This document shows, in pieces, positions 12,361 to 26,100 of a stretch of DNA of 64,000 nucleotides (positions within the stretch are counted from its first letter, which is position 1; the number at the start of each line of letters is the position of its first letter). The notes below the pieces were generated by a model. That model ran no database searches and was not told where the DNA came from. It saw only the letters and a list, made by a program, of their open reading frames with translations. This DNA comes from Pisolithus tinctorius (lineage: Eukaryota > Basidiomycota > Agaricomycetes > Boletales > Pisolithaceae), in contig JANFAH010000060.1 of NCBI GenBank assembly GCA_024663395.1, positions 268,255 to 332,254 on the forward strand, written 5' to 3'. The translations under genes and the position numbers were made by a program.

Positions 12361-15300
12361 ATGAACTTCAACATACAACCACGACGACCGAGTATGCAGC
12401 CCCCAGCTGTCGCTGCCTCCCCTTCCGTGCTCACCATCAGCGAGAAGATGCTCAAGAACAGAGTATCAGACCAGTCTTTCGCCGCTGCCAACAGGAAAGC
12501 GTCTATCAAGTCAACCACAAGCGCTTCCCCTCCAAACACGAACCAAAACACTTCAAACCCAAACAACAAATCTCCAAACTCCCACTCTTCGTCCACTCCA
12601 AACAACATCCCCCCCGACCCAGCCCTCGCTGACGAGCTCGACTATATCACCGTAGCCGTCCCCGACAAGCTCTCCATTGACAAGAACGACCCACCGCGAC
12701 CCGTCCGTCAGCTTGATAAGGCGTCTCGCATCCTGGGCATTACTCACAGAAAGTCCATGGAACCCATCCCTGCATCCAACAGAACGTCCATCGTCTCAAC
12801 CCGCTCCGTGCCAAACACCCCTACACAGCACACCCCAACCCTTCCCCTCACTTCCCTCTACGTCGTCTCAGGTCTTCCCAAGAGCCCTCACACATGGACA
12901 CTTGCGGATCCTGATGCTGTCCTTGGCCTTCATCACTCCGAAGGTGCAGTCGCTCGCTGGTGGCGGCCTGAAGTCCTAGGGAGCACAATCTCTCCTGGCG
13001 CAGGAGGCGGCAAGAAAAAGAAAAAAGGCAACAAGGGCGAAGAGGTCCTCAAGGGTGCTGGTGCCCTCTCAAAAGCTGAAGTTGCCAAGATGCTCTCAAA
13101 AACCCTCAAGGTACAATCATCTATCAGTTTTTCTCTCTTTTCCGTGCCTTACTTCTTTATCTCTCCCATAGCTGTCCTTCCCTCGCGAGATCGAGATCAT
13201 CGCGTCTACTCTCCAACCAGCTAGCACAGTACACACCTTCACTTTTACTCTCCCCGCTCCTTCCACACCCCTTGCTCCCGTTCCCTCAGACCTAGGCTTA
13301 CTTCGTTCCTCAGTCCTTACTGCAGATCGCTCCTCAGCGGCGCCCACCTTTGCTTACCCTTACACTGATGACCCGTTTGCCAATGCCCGTCCTTCCTCCG
13401 CCTATCTCGGCCCCCCTTCGGTTCTCGCACCACCTCCCACTGCACCTTCTTCTCCGTTATATGAGAAGCAGACGAGCACGAGCGTCGGGAGTAGCGGTAC
13501 TATCACCTACCACGGTGTCTGCCTTACAGTTTGGAGCCACGCCGACGCTGAGAGAAGTGCTGCTATCCGTCGTACACTGGAGGCCGGCCGTTCAAGGAAG
13601 GAAAGTGCGCAGTCCTTGGTTGCATCACGTCTCAAGGTACTTCGGTCCTCCATTGGGCCCGGGTCGAGTAGTGGTTCCCCAGGGGAGTCCGGGCGCCGCA
13701 CGGGAAAACGCAGCGGGAGGGGCCCCTGGACTGGAACTGACGGTGAAACCGACGGTGAAGGCGCCGAGACCGACGCCGGTGCTATAAGCGAGAGCGATTT
13801 CGACATCGCAAGCACGGTAAATGGTCACGGTCCCGGTGAGAGCACACTGTTCCTTCCAGGAGACACTGTGTTCTGGTTACCCTATGCGTTAGGTAAGTGA
13901 TTATAGCTTTACAGCGTTGTCGTGGCGCTTTGCTTAAGCTGTTTTAGCACTCGTATCCCGGCACCCTATCTATGATCTCATGCGTGATTACCTTACCCTC
14001 TCGTGGGCACGCTTCTCAAAAGATGTGCAGTCGCACACTCTGCAGATTTCTAAGATCCTTGCCCACCCTGCTCCTCGTGCCGGGGAGCTCATTAAACTGG
14101 ATGCTTCTCTAATTCCAGTTCCTGCATCCTCCCGACCTGGCTCCAACGTTGGCTCCAGCGGAGCGGAGAGGTCCGAAGAAACGAATCTAGAAGTTATCGC
14201 ACGTTTTCCGGGCGGGCTTGACTTTGGCAGGGGGCTTGTAGATATTAACTTCACGATGTGGCCGTTGTTCAAGGCGTTAAATATCGATAATATTTTAACG
14301 TGTTGCGAGGTGCGTCGCCCTTCCAGGAATCCCATCTTACCAGACTTATTTTTCCATAGATTGCGTTAGCACCAACTGGACGCATCCTCTTCTATTCCAG
14401 GCACCCAGCGATGCTCGGGGTATGCCTTTCCCTTGATTGTGTGCTAAATTGTTCGCTTATGCAAGGAAACAGACTGCCGTTTCTACTATCAAGTATCTCG
14501 TCGAATTGCGTGGCTGGAACGGTATCGCTCTTCCTGCAGTACATGCACGTGATGCGAAGATATACATCGATGACCCCGGGCCATGGATACTCGGTTTGGC
14601 CACCGAGGCCAGGTATGCTGTACGACCTGCACCGGAAGTTTGTGTAGTCGATTTGTATGTTTCTCATCGTGCTACCGCGGCATCGAGCTGGCTAATTTTT
14701 GTTTATCAGGGACATAAACTATTTGAGCTGCCCATCACCTCCTCCGGGTGTTGTTTCTACCAAGCAGCAGAGAGACAAGTATAGGCTGCGGTTGTTATCT
14801 GCCTTCGAACCCCATTATCATCCCGATCATTGTGTGCCATCGTAAGTTCTGTTTGGTATTTTTTGGTTACTGCGCTTACGTGGACTCCTAGTGAGTTTAA
14901 AGAAGCCTTTCCTGCAGGCCGATTCCGTCCTGTGTGTAAGGTTCAGGCAAAGAGGGGCGGTGAGATGGCGGCAGTTGCTGACACCATTAAACCCCCTGAA
15001 TGGTGGCATTCAACAAGGATCATTCAAGCATTTGACGCCGTCCTTGAGGACAAGGTAAGATTGCCTCTTTACCACACGCTGTGTGGCGGTGTTCATTACC
15101 ATCGTAGTTCAGGAAACCGTCCCTTCTTAAGCGTCTGTCCTTTTTTGGCAGTATACGTCGGCCACCTCAACTCACTGCTGCTGAGCAACACATTCAACTC
15201 TCCATCCGCAAGCGTGCTACTGCATTTGTCGATGCTCGCGATGACCTTGAGACTAAGATTGGTCGACTCTCCCGTCGGCTTAACTTCCTTATGACTGAGG

Positions 15301-16899
15301 CTGACTTGTGGCGAGACAAATTCGTGACGTTTGAGCAGTACGCGGAGAGACTGAGTGGCGAGGCTGAACAATTGAGGAGTAAAATTGGTAAGGAGCAAAG
15401 GGAGACGAAGCGGCTAAGTGGACTGGTGTCCATGACAGCTGCCGAAAAGGTGACGTTGCAGCAGCGTAAGTCTGATGGTCGATCGTTATTTATTGAATGT
15501 TGACGATTATTGTAGGACTCGCTGAAACCGACAAGGCACACAAAGAAGCTTTGATTGAGCTTCACCGCATGCGCGAGACGATGGAACGCATGGAGGAAGA
15601 GCGAGCGGAAATGGTTGCAGAAGTCGAAGCACAGATCGAACGTGCCCTCGCCTCCATGGCTGTTGACGTCGACGAATCTGAATATGGTGGTGAGATTAGT
15701 TCTCGTCCCGGTTCGCGGATGTCCGCCTCTGCTCGATCTGCAAGTGGCGCACGGTCAAGGCGGGCGAGCGATGCTGTGAAAAGTGGTAGTGGCGATGGAG
15801 GATCGAGACTGCGCAGCGTCGGGACGGAATCCACGCTAGCGGAGTCGTACGGTGACATGGACGACACCCTCGTTCACAGCAGAGCCGACAGGGAGGCGAA
15901 CACTATAACAGAGGAGGAAGCTATTTCCATCTCGCCCACCCGCAAGAAGCGATTCTCCGCGACTCAAGAGGAGATCGTTCAGGATGGAATGGTGGCTGTC
16001 GATGAAGGTATCAGTGAACGTAGCGATAGGATAGCACAGAAGGTCCTGCAAATTCAACAAAAGGTACGTGTTCCACTCGGTTACTACTGCAACCGTTGTT
16101 ATTCACTGCTCGGTAGCTGGAGAACGCGCTAGCCTCAGAGCGCATTCAGGACTGGAAAAATAAATCGCTTGGCCGTCATGCGTCGGGTTCGGGCTATGGC
16201 ACAGACGATCGTGCGGAAGAAAGTTCCGATGCCGCAATCCCGGTCCGTGCACACCCTCCTAGAGGCACTAAGCTCGTCAACCACCCTCCCACGAGGGGAA
16301 AGCGTAGGGAACGCAGCGATACCAGTTCAACGAGTCACACAGGCTCGGCTACGACTATCACGCGGGGTTCTGTTGACATTGTCTCTACCCCTCGCCGCTC
16401 ACCGTCGTTAAACCGCGAGAACCCCCCTGACCATCTTGAATCCGAAGCAACTGCGAGCGTTGCAACTGAAGATACTATGACACCGTCGACGGAAGCATCG
16501 TCAATGCGCAAGGTCACCTCTGGTGCCTCTTTGGGTGCTTTGTCACCTGAAGCATTTGCTACAACACCGACCACACCCGCACTGACGCCCGCGTTATCAT
16601 CCACCACAGATGACTCTGATACCGATTTCCAAAGCGCCTATTCGACTAGCCCACGCCACAGCTACGGCAGTTTTGACAGTAATCACGCTGCATTCAATGA
16701 GTCGGACGACTCGGGGAATGCCACAGATCGCACTGGGGAGAAACACGTAACCGAGTTTACCAAGCTGCCTGTAAGAGAACGTCTCTCTAGTACGGCAACA
16801 GCAATCCTTCAGGTGCAGCCGAGTCCAACTTCTAGTGACGTTACCGTCGCATCCAGGGCTCGTGTCCCCTCAGCGCGCCGCCAGGACACAACTGTCTAA
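12361..16899 (+). CDS. DENN-domain protein, putative Rab guanine nucleotide exchange factor
   Basis: DENN proteins activate Rab GTPases in membrane traffic. The ATG at 12361 begins MNFNIQPRRPSMQPP. A long Ser/Pro/Thr-rich N-terminal part surrounds the u-DENN-like segments LYVVSGLPKSPHTWTL and PREIEIIASTLQPAS, with a Gly/Lys-rich insert between them. The c-DENN core is clear: SRHPIYDLMRDYLTLSW, then FKALNIDNILTCCEIALAP, GRILFYSRHPAMLG, and LRGWNGIALPAVHARDAKIY with PWILGLATEARY. A coiled coil of about 180 residues follows (15200-15700; for example TKIGRLSRRLNFLMTEADLW and ELHRMRETMERMEEERAEM), then a low-complexity tail ending at TAA 16897-16899. At least eight short introns are needed. The target Rab cannot be told from sequence. 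It is larger than the yeast DENN proteins I know, mainly from the disordered ends. It is convergent with VPS13, 223 bases away. Confidence 0.84.
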
Positions 16900-17122
16900 G
16901 CAATTTCAGATACCCCATGCTCTCTTTGTTAGATTATTATTATTCTTCCAATTTCCAAAGTCACAGTTAAACTATTCCGCTCGCTTGCCCGTTTCTATAC
17001 ATTTTTTGTAGTGTCACAAATATCCATCTCCATGCAGCTTACTATGACCCGAATTTGCAATGGAACAGGATTGGATTGCTATATCACAGTGCGTGCGGTT
17101 GCGGTCTTTATACATGAGTGCC

Positions 17123-20100
17123 CTAACTGTCCATTCTACGACGAGCGTTGAAAGCTTTGACTACGGAAGAGATTTGTCCAAAGAACCAGGCGAGCGTATC
17201 TTGATCGGGTATGAGAACGAATCTGTCATAGATCCTGCCTGATTTATGAGAGAATCGTACGCCGTTGTCTTCGACTGCGACACCTTGGATATCGGAGAAG
17301 GGCAGATCCCAATCAAGGCGTAGTCTCCTCGATGTGAACGAAAGCACTCTTGACGTGGTCAGCAGGACAATAATGTCGCCCCCTGGTAAATCTGCATTGC
17401 TCAACAACTACGTACCACTTGTTGAAGCATGTGCTTACCTATGTGGGCAATGTATGACTCACTGCGGTACGTGCCGTTTTCCAGGTCTCTCATCCAGTAC
17501 TGCCCAAGAGCTTCGCGATGGGAATACGGCTAGGGAAATGAGATACCAGAAACTGACGCAGAAGAGAGTGGACTCACTACCATCACACCGTCAGGTGGGA
17601 TATGCCTCGGCTAGTGGATATTAGGTTACTGAGGACCCTGCATTTACACAGATGGTCTTACCAAGCGGACCCGATCGAGCTGTGGCCTATCAAATACGGT
17701 GGTGGTGTTGCGAATACCTAGCAGCGTGTTCGAAATTCTACTACTACCGTGTGTAGCAGCCACTCTTACCTTCCGAAAGATTTGCAGCAAGGTCAAACAC
17801 GCCTACGGCAGGCTTCGTAACAGCACTGTTCGAATTCCTGTTGAAACAAAGGCGATAAGGATCTGGAAAGCAGCTTACCCAACTAATCCCTTGCCGATGC
17901 CTTTGAAAAACCCTACCGCTCCCTCTGTTTCAGCTCCCTGGATTGGTTTTGTCTATTGAGAATTAGGGTAAACACGCATGAGGTACCTCAAGCAGATTCC
18001 TGCGTACCACGATGCCTTCTACCGCACTGAAAACGCTATTTGCAAATGCTTCACCACCGGCAGTGACACCGTATCTAGCAGGCTTGCTTATCAGTTAGGG
18101 CAGAATATGAAATCGAACTAGTCCCCACATAACATGGCGAGGTCTATTGCGCCGCTGGGACACTCTGCGTTGTGCCTGATATTCCGAGTCAAACGTCGCA
18201 GCAGATAATCCTGAGCACTTGTCAAGTTGTAAACTGTAACAACACCGAAAACATCTTGCCTTTGCCTACACTGCTTGTAAACTTGGTAACACTATCAGAT
18301 AGACCGAAAACTGTTTTCTTCACGAAACTCGCAGCACCCTGTAGAAATTTAAACCAGGCAAGGAACAGTGGTTAATGTCATTACCTTGGCGATGCCGATG
18401 CCCAGTTCCTTGTTGCCGTGCATGACCACGCCATGATACGGGGCATAGAAAATGTCTGCAACGCCAGAGCTGACGTTCGTGAATAAGCCAACCGGGTTCC
18501 CGATGAAATTAGCTGAGCCCAATATACGATAGAGTTGTCGTAGTACGTCTTGTCTGTAGTGGTAGGCTATGCGGGTTTGGAGTTCTGGGGGTGTTAACCG
18601 CACATCTTTTACAGCGAGCGCATTAAACTCCAGGCGTGCATTGTCGACGTTCCCAAGTGTCATTGTGAGTGCATTAATAACCACAGCAAGCGGGTTCCTT
18701 ATGCTGAGCCTGGACGAGCAGCATGAATTACCGCACCTGCCAGAGAATATGCGACGTACTTTTCCTCACTACTGACCCGTTCTGTCCGTGTGAAAGACAA
18801 CGTAAGTTGGATTGGCTGTAGTTCCAACAGTTCGAAATAAACTGCTCTCCCAGAAGCCGTACTTTGAGGCTCTGGAATTTCGTCTGGATAGTGAATCAAA
18901 ATACTGGCAAATATCACATGTCTAGTAATGGTTCCAAACGTGAGTTGACCTGATCAACTCACTCTTCAGATTCGACTTCCCATGACATGCCCTTTGCATG
19001 AACAAGATCGTATATCGAGAACAGGACGTCCTCGTCCGCCTCGATAGTCAGAGCTTGCAAAAGAATCGAACAATACTTGACAAACACAACACCGTGCTCT
19101 TGAGTAATACGATGAATAGAAACCAGAATCCATAAATAAGGGATGACATACCTTGGTCTTTCAACCAGACAAGCGAGGCCTGAATAGTTGGAGGGGCACC
19201 TGCCAACCCACGGGCCTCCTTCGCAATAGGAGTGGGCTGAAGAATTACAGGATACACTGCCTCGTGTAACTGGTTGTCAATCCGAATGGAACCGCATGAG
19301 ACGGTGACTGCTTGGGAATTTGGGTTCTCATTGTATTCCAGCTCCAAAGAATCCAGTGAGATGTAAACCACCTCGACTACCTTGCGGTTCATAAGTGATA
19401 TACCTATCCCGGAAAGATCAACAATGACAGTGACGATGGAAGTCAGATCTTCAGCCACTGCTTCGAAAGCTTCTGTGCTTGCTAGCGTATCCGACCGTGA
19501 GAGCGATTCGGATTTTGTATGTTTGGGCTTAAAGATACTGCGTTCCGCGACGTACGGCGTAATGCGTAAGACTTGCTTCTGCCCCTCTGCACGCACGTCT
19601 AACGACACAGCACGAGTGCGATGTCGGTCCTAGATAAAATCAAAAGATAGCCCTCAATATGCAGAAGTGTCCAGCTTACGCCGCGGAACTTGAAGGGCAA
19701 AAGGACACCGATTTCCATGATGTCAATTATTCGACGGGTGTCATGTATCATCAGCATCAGCTTTTTTTCTTTCGCCGCCGGTTGATCCCAAGCATAAGGT
19801 GTTCTTGAGTGGGGAGCTACTTTGTACCGAGGGAAGGTGGATTTAACTGAGGTAGAATTGGATTCGTTGCGACTGTCGTCCTGGTAAACATCAGCACTGT
19901 CCGATTGTGCAAAATAATCCGGTTACCCATTGGCAAATGATAATTGTCTCGTCGCTTTGGTTCTCGACCTCGAACGGCCACCCGTCACTTTTTGAAAAAG
20001 TAACAAAAATGATTGAGCCGTTCAATTTGATGTCCGCTGTTATAATTTCCAACCCATTCTCATCTACTGGAAGGCGGAGGTGCACGACGCCTATGTCTTC

Positions 20101-23100
20101 TAAACCAATGGGGGCGGACCTGAAAAGTTACTCTTAGGACAACAAGGGCAGCTTTTGGCGCCTGCACCCACCACCGTGCATTCAGTCCAGGGCGAGTTAC
20201 TGTGAGAAGCCTTTCTTGACCAGCACGCATGATCTGTAACGGAATGCGTTCACCGGGGTTGATTACGGCCCGACCACGAGGGACGCCTTGGTACTCGCGG
20301 ACTTGCAACGGCTCAGGCAAATTATTTTTCAGTAAGAACCTAGGCGCAAGCGTGATGACCTTCGTTAGTTTGTATTTCCCGAGGCCTTCCATCCACGACA
20401 ACCCAACGTGGTATTCCTCGTTTTTCTGCTTCGAAGATGGCACGACTAGTCTCGTATCAGCGGCCGGGGCTTCGAGCCCTATCACCTGCATGAAGGGGGG
20501 TTTATCAGGACGCGTCCACGCCAAGCTGGCGAGACCTACATTCGACCAAATCGAATCCCCGACTTGAAAGACAAATGCGTGACCATTTTCATGTGGGTGG
20601 GACAACACTCAATAGGGGTAAGCCTACGGTGGAAATTGAAATAAGTATGATTACCTACAAAACGGTGTAGAGGTCTTAAGGATTTCTTTGGGCATGAGAA
20701 AAGTAGGTTAATCCGCGGTGAGTACAATAAAAAGGAACTATCATACCCGGTCGGATGTCACCAGCCACTTCGATCGGTGAGCTGGCACGGTTGGAACGAA
20801 CGCCTTTCACTCCGAATGGCATCCCAGTCTTGTTTACAATCAAGTAAGGTGTGTAGATTTGAACTCTGAAGGCACCGCCAGATTCGGGATAACGCCTTGG
20901 AATTTGTAGTGGTGAATTTCACGATGCAGTAATTGAATAGAAAATTCGTACACATAATTGAGTCTCAAGTGTAGCTCCCTATTATTCCGGTCACGAACAG
21001 TTAAACGTGATTCAATGTCAAACTCCAGCTGACTATCGGCATTGATTATGGCAAATTCACTGGCCGAAAGGACTGGCGCCGACGTTAATATCTTACTGAC
21101 CCACAGCGACAGGCTACTCACTGGTATCTTCCACCTTCACGCTGAGAAGCACTAGGTGTCCCAATTCTACAGAATGCACGGGCATAATGCCGCCTTTGCG
21201 GAGATAGCTCGTCCAGTTCGTGTTCGCGTGCTTATCGAAGATTCGATATTGTACATTATATGGTAAAAGGTTCTCCAACTCGATAGGTGCGCGCAATTTC
21301 AGTGTAATTTTAGGCGATTTTCTATAAACTCGTCACTTAGGCCTGGGATCAAGTTTTAGAGTTGGTTTACCGTGTGGCAGGCTCACTCGGATCCGTTTGT
21401 ACCCAAGCTTGAAAGCGGAAAGGAGCCTCCTTGGAGTCACTGTGTGGGCAGTGTATTGTCAGAGACCTTTTCATCAGAAGGTCATCGAAGCGAAGGGAGG
21501 AACACCACTTGTAGCCGAATCCTTCTATAGATGACGTGAGCTCGCAATGGTGTGGAACAGATGCGGCTCTTACGATCAGGCTGCAATCTGACTCTGTTTC
21601 GTGCGACGGCTTCGATCGGCAATGCATAATCCTGGCCAGGTACTTGAAGAATGTGAATATCCGAATTTAGACAGAAAGAGACACTGACAAATCTTCTCCA
21701 GCGAGTATACTGGACGGCCGCTGGTGTCAACTAGCATGAGCTCCAAGGGATAGAATGTTTGATTCACCACCAGGTAGGTCGAGCGCAAAGTCACCACCTT
21801 GACGTTGTTCTCCACCGTGATGGCGCACAGCAGACGATCAGTATACTTTTCCTCCCGAGGTCGCAAGGAAAAGGTGAATTCGCCCTCTCTGTCAACGGGT
21901 ATGCCTCGCACTGCATCCCAAGGTTTTCCAGCTATTTGTACACCGATATTGTGTTGCTCATAGACTGTGACATGCTGAAAGCAGATATAGTAAATTGGGT
22001 CGCAGGAGATCTCCTACTCACCTCTCGCATAGTCTTCCAATCATCAAACCGCCAATCAATACTCCCATTGTGAGACACTTTTACCGCACTACCCTCTGTC
22101 AAGGGAACATTGGCCCCGTCGTCCGACCATACGAACAGCTGGAAGCCTGTACGATTTCGGATGCGGTACGGTGCATAACTCCCTCTAGCTCGCTGTAAGA
22201 CTCCTTCACCTTCCTTGCCCAGCATCTTCATAGAAGCAAGGGCAAGCTCAACGAATGCGGTGCTGATATTGAGATCAAGACGATCGCGAGCGGTGAGCGA
22301 GACTTTAAAACCGTCCGAGAGTTGTTCTTTGGCTACCTACAACAGAATTAGCACGTACGCATCGGCGAGAAGTAGCACAATACCGATAGAGTAAATCTCC
22401 AAGGATCGATTACTATGCAGGACATCAGTCGCTATCACACGGAACGTGGACAAGGGCGTACATGGCTCCCAGTGTGAATTCGTCAAATTCCAGAAATTTA
22501 TGTGGGTGTTCACAATCATCGCAGCGTTGAACTGCAAATTCTGTGTAAGGAGCAGTTTAGAACCTAACCAGATATCTGACCTCAGAGGACCAATCCTTGA
22601 GGTTCACCACGAAGGGTTTCAGGCTAAGATCAACCATAGGCTGTTCGTGCATGTCTCCAATCAGGATTAGGCGGAAACCACCAACAACCGCTTTCATCTG
22701 CGCCAGTTGAGCTGAACAAGCTAGGCAATCACGGACAATTCATACCTGTTCTTTAGACATCATCAGGCGTGCTTTGCCCACTACCCTGCTCGAACGCGAT
22801 CGGGATGCATCGAACTGCATTACCATTGACTGGCTCTCCAATGATCGACCACTGTCGTTTAACTTCTTTTCTTGGGACTTTCCGTACAGTCGTGCAGCTT
22901 TCGTAGCAATTGCAGTGATAAGGAGGATATCACGGTAAGACACGCGGAAGACGATCGGGTTGGCTGATATTTCAACATTTAGCAATTGCTCTTGACTTGA
23001 AGATCGGCTCTCGAGTGACAGAGTGAGATCTACTTCATCCAAAAAACGCACGGCGTCAGACTCGGCTCCCATCTGAATTAAGGACATCCCGAGTTTGCTT

Positions 23101-26100
23101 ATGGTTAAAACCGTGGTGAACTAATTCAATTAGCACTCTTGTCGGGTAACCTGTCACAGAACTTGCCTGTTGACATAACAGAATCTGGTTAATATATAAC
23201 TTGATAGCTTGGGAATGAACATTGAAGTCATCCTCAAGAACACTGATGGAAACATCATGCAACTCCAGACGAACTGCATTTTCAGAACGCGGAGTAGACA
23301 GTCGAGATTTATCATCGGCCGCATCTCCATCGTCGATCGGAGCTTGTGGTGCACTGGTAAAGAAGGAAATAAGCGCGATCAAAGGCTCGATGGCAAAGAT
23401 AATGCGGGGCGAATCCACCGTCACGATCGTAAGGGATGAGGTCCCCGAAGACGTGTACAAAATCATAAACTGGTTGCGGTGATGGTCGGCTGCAGGGATA
23501 ATTTCTCTAAACTTGGATGCCCCTGCTCTCGTGTCGTTCATGGTAAAGGACTTCAATACGACTTGCGCCTCTAAAGCACCATCGGAAATAGACTTGTAGC
23601 GGAGGGTGGTATCGTTCAAGGCAAGACGGACTATTCCGTGATTCCCGAGGGTTGCTTCGGTGCTAGCCGCCGTGTCGTAGAGATGAAGCCTGATCACATT
23701 CACGGATGCCACCAAATCGATGACTGTCCAAGATCGAACTTCGTCGACGGCGGCGATCCGAACCTCAGGTTCCAGATTCACCCTACCGGGTCGTTCGCTC
23801 GACAAACTCTCGCCGGCTTGGTTAGAACTGGGCGACATCGTAGAGTTCATGTCAGCAATGGTATCAGAGGCAAACACTCTTGGTATCGATCGTGAGAGTT
23901 CAACGAGAATCCGATATTGGTCCTGGGTTAGATGCAACTTGACATCGGACACTTTGATAGCCACCTTAGAACTGTTGTTAAAGCTGCTTGCTGAGAAGAT
24001 TAAGGGCGCTCACTTGTATATCAGGGCTGACAGTTTCCAGAGGACGGTCGTTGGCTGTACCCTGCAATACGTCTGCAAAGATATCTATGTCATCAACAAT
24101 CTTCAGCCTTGACAGCTTCCCGTCCCAGTGAAACTCTGATGCGAGCTGAATGCCCCGGAGACTTGCGATGATTTTGTTCGAGTAACCTTCGTAAGAGTTA
24201 CGGGCAGTGATTTCGCCAAGTCGCATGATCAAGACATCAGGAACTCGTGCGGAGTCGCAAGGAAAGACGATGATAGGTGTCTTAACCGACACCTCGAATT
24301 GTATACGGTCAATTTCAGACGCTTTCTGAACCGCTGCATCACGGGCAGCGTCGTAGAGGACTTTAAGTTTGGCAAGTTTCACTGCAAACAAATAAATGTC
24401 ACGAAGTGGTTGCTCGACGAAGTGGACTCTGAGGGAGCCCGTAGTGAGGTGAATGGATGAATTCACACCGGCAAGGTCCGCTTCGGCGGGGTTGTATGTT
24501 CGATATTGGAACTCGGCAAAGTTCTGACCTTCGATGGATAGAATTTGCTTGAACCCCGGTCGACAGACGTCGACGGCACGATCATCGCTCAAAGCAAGGC
24601 TCCCTAGCCTGCCCGTGACGGTCATCGCGCCAGATTCCACCGAGACGAAAATATAAGCTGTCGATAAACTAAGGGTTGCCAGACTGGAAACATCGTCAAT
24701 CAGCATGACTAGAAATTGTATCGTTAATATAGTATATTAATCCCAAGGTGGTATCACGTACTTCGTATACTATCCAAATTCACTGTGACGCGTATAGCGC
24801 TGCTTGTAACTGGGTCGACGGTGTGATCAGATCGCTCCGGGTTCATCTGAATAGTAGGCAGGTCGTCGTTCTGTTGAACGAACGTGCTCATGATGAAGTC
24901 ATAAAAAGAAATTACAGGCTCTGGTGCAGCCCTGAATATGAATGTGGACAGGCAAACGTCCACACACTGTTCGACATCGTCGTATGCCGCGAGGAAATCC
25001 GGAGATGCCTGTTGAACACGCATGTAGGAAATGGACAACAGATCCTCATCCCCGCGACCTTCAGCATGGTCTGATGACACCAACTGTAGTGGTTCTCCCT
25101 GAGTGTGGGCAACATTCATTGCCATACTTCTGTGCAGTTATTAGCTTCTCTGGCAGAGGATTGGCAAAAAAGTTCACCTCAGCTTGATGTCGACCCTAAC
25201 CTTCAGCTCGAGAAAAGAGCATGCCAAGCGAAATCGCTGGAGAGTAAGATCTCCTAAGGCTTTTTCGTACCTATCGCCATAGGACTTTAATATGGTTGCA
25301 CGCAGCTCGTCCACAGCAAAGTCCAACTGAAGGAAACGCTGTTGCACGGAGTTTTTCTCGTTCTACTGAATAAGAAAGGTGGAGAATAAACATGAAGCAC
25401 GCGTACCTGCAACATTTCAGCTCTTGCTTTTAAGACGTCTGCTTGGGTGCTTGGTCTATCTTCCTCATCAGACTGGGAATCCTCGATATTGTACTCCGGG
25501 TCTGAGTTGAAAAGACTTGCGGACGGGGGGAACACCACGGATCCTTTATCAGCGCGAGCGGTTGTGTCCTGTGAGTCATCATCCAGGTTTGGGATGCCAA
25601 CATCGATAAGACGCATAAGGATCTTGTACTTTGCGTCGGAAACATTAATATGAAGGTTGGGAAGTTTCCCGGCCACCTTGAAGCGAGCCAGGGCGACTGC
25701 ACTAGGAACAATAGTGTGTTGAATCTCCAATTCAATGTTAGTGGGCTCCAGCAAGTGCAGGAAGTCACCCGTTTCAGACACAAGAGCATCTCGACAAGAT
25801 TGTAAATCGTTCCCAATAACGAACTGTGGAACGAGGTCAACCAAACATATCCCTCCAAACGAAAGATAAGGGGGCCACCTGTGCTGCATCAAGACGTAAA
25901 AGCACTTTGTCGTACATCACAGATTCCAATCGCCTGTAATCGGCTTCGTCGTATTGCCTGCCCCTTTTTGCTTGTATTTCCCTGAGAATATTTTTGTCCA
26001 CAAGATTACTCTCAATCGAAATATGACCGGCGTCAACGATGAGGTGACCACCAGAAGTGGAGGTAACACTAAAGGTTGGGTCAGACCTTGACAAGCACCC

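Noticed and set aside
17828..17840. GTTCGAATTCC resembling a tRNA T-loop
   Set aside because: Lies inside VPS13; no acceptor stem, D-arm or anticodon arm around it.
18172..18375. Plus-strand ORFs inside VPS13
   Set aside because: Antisense shadows; the minus strand codes for conserved VPS13 C-terminal residues.
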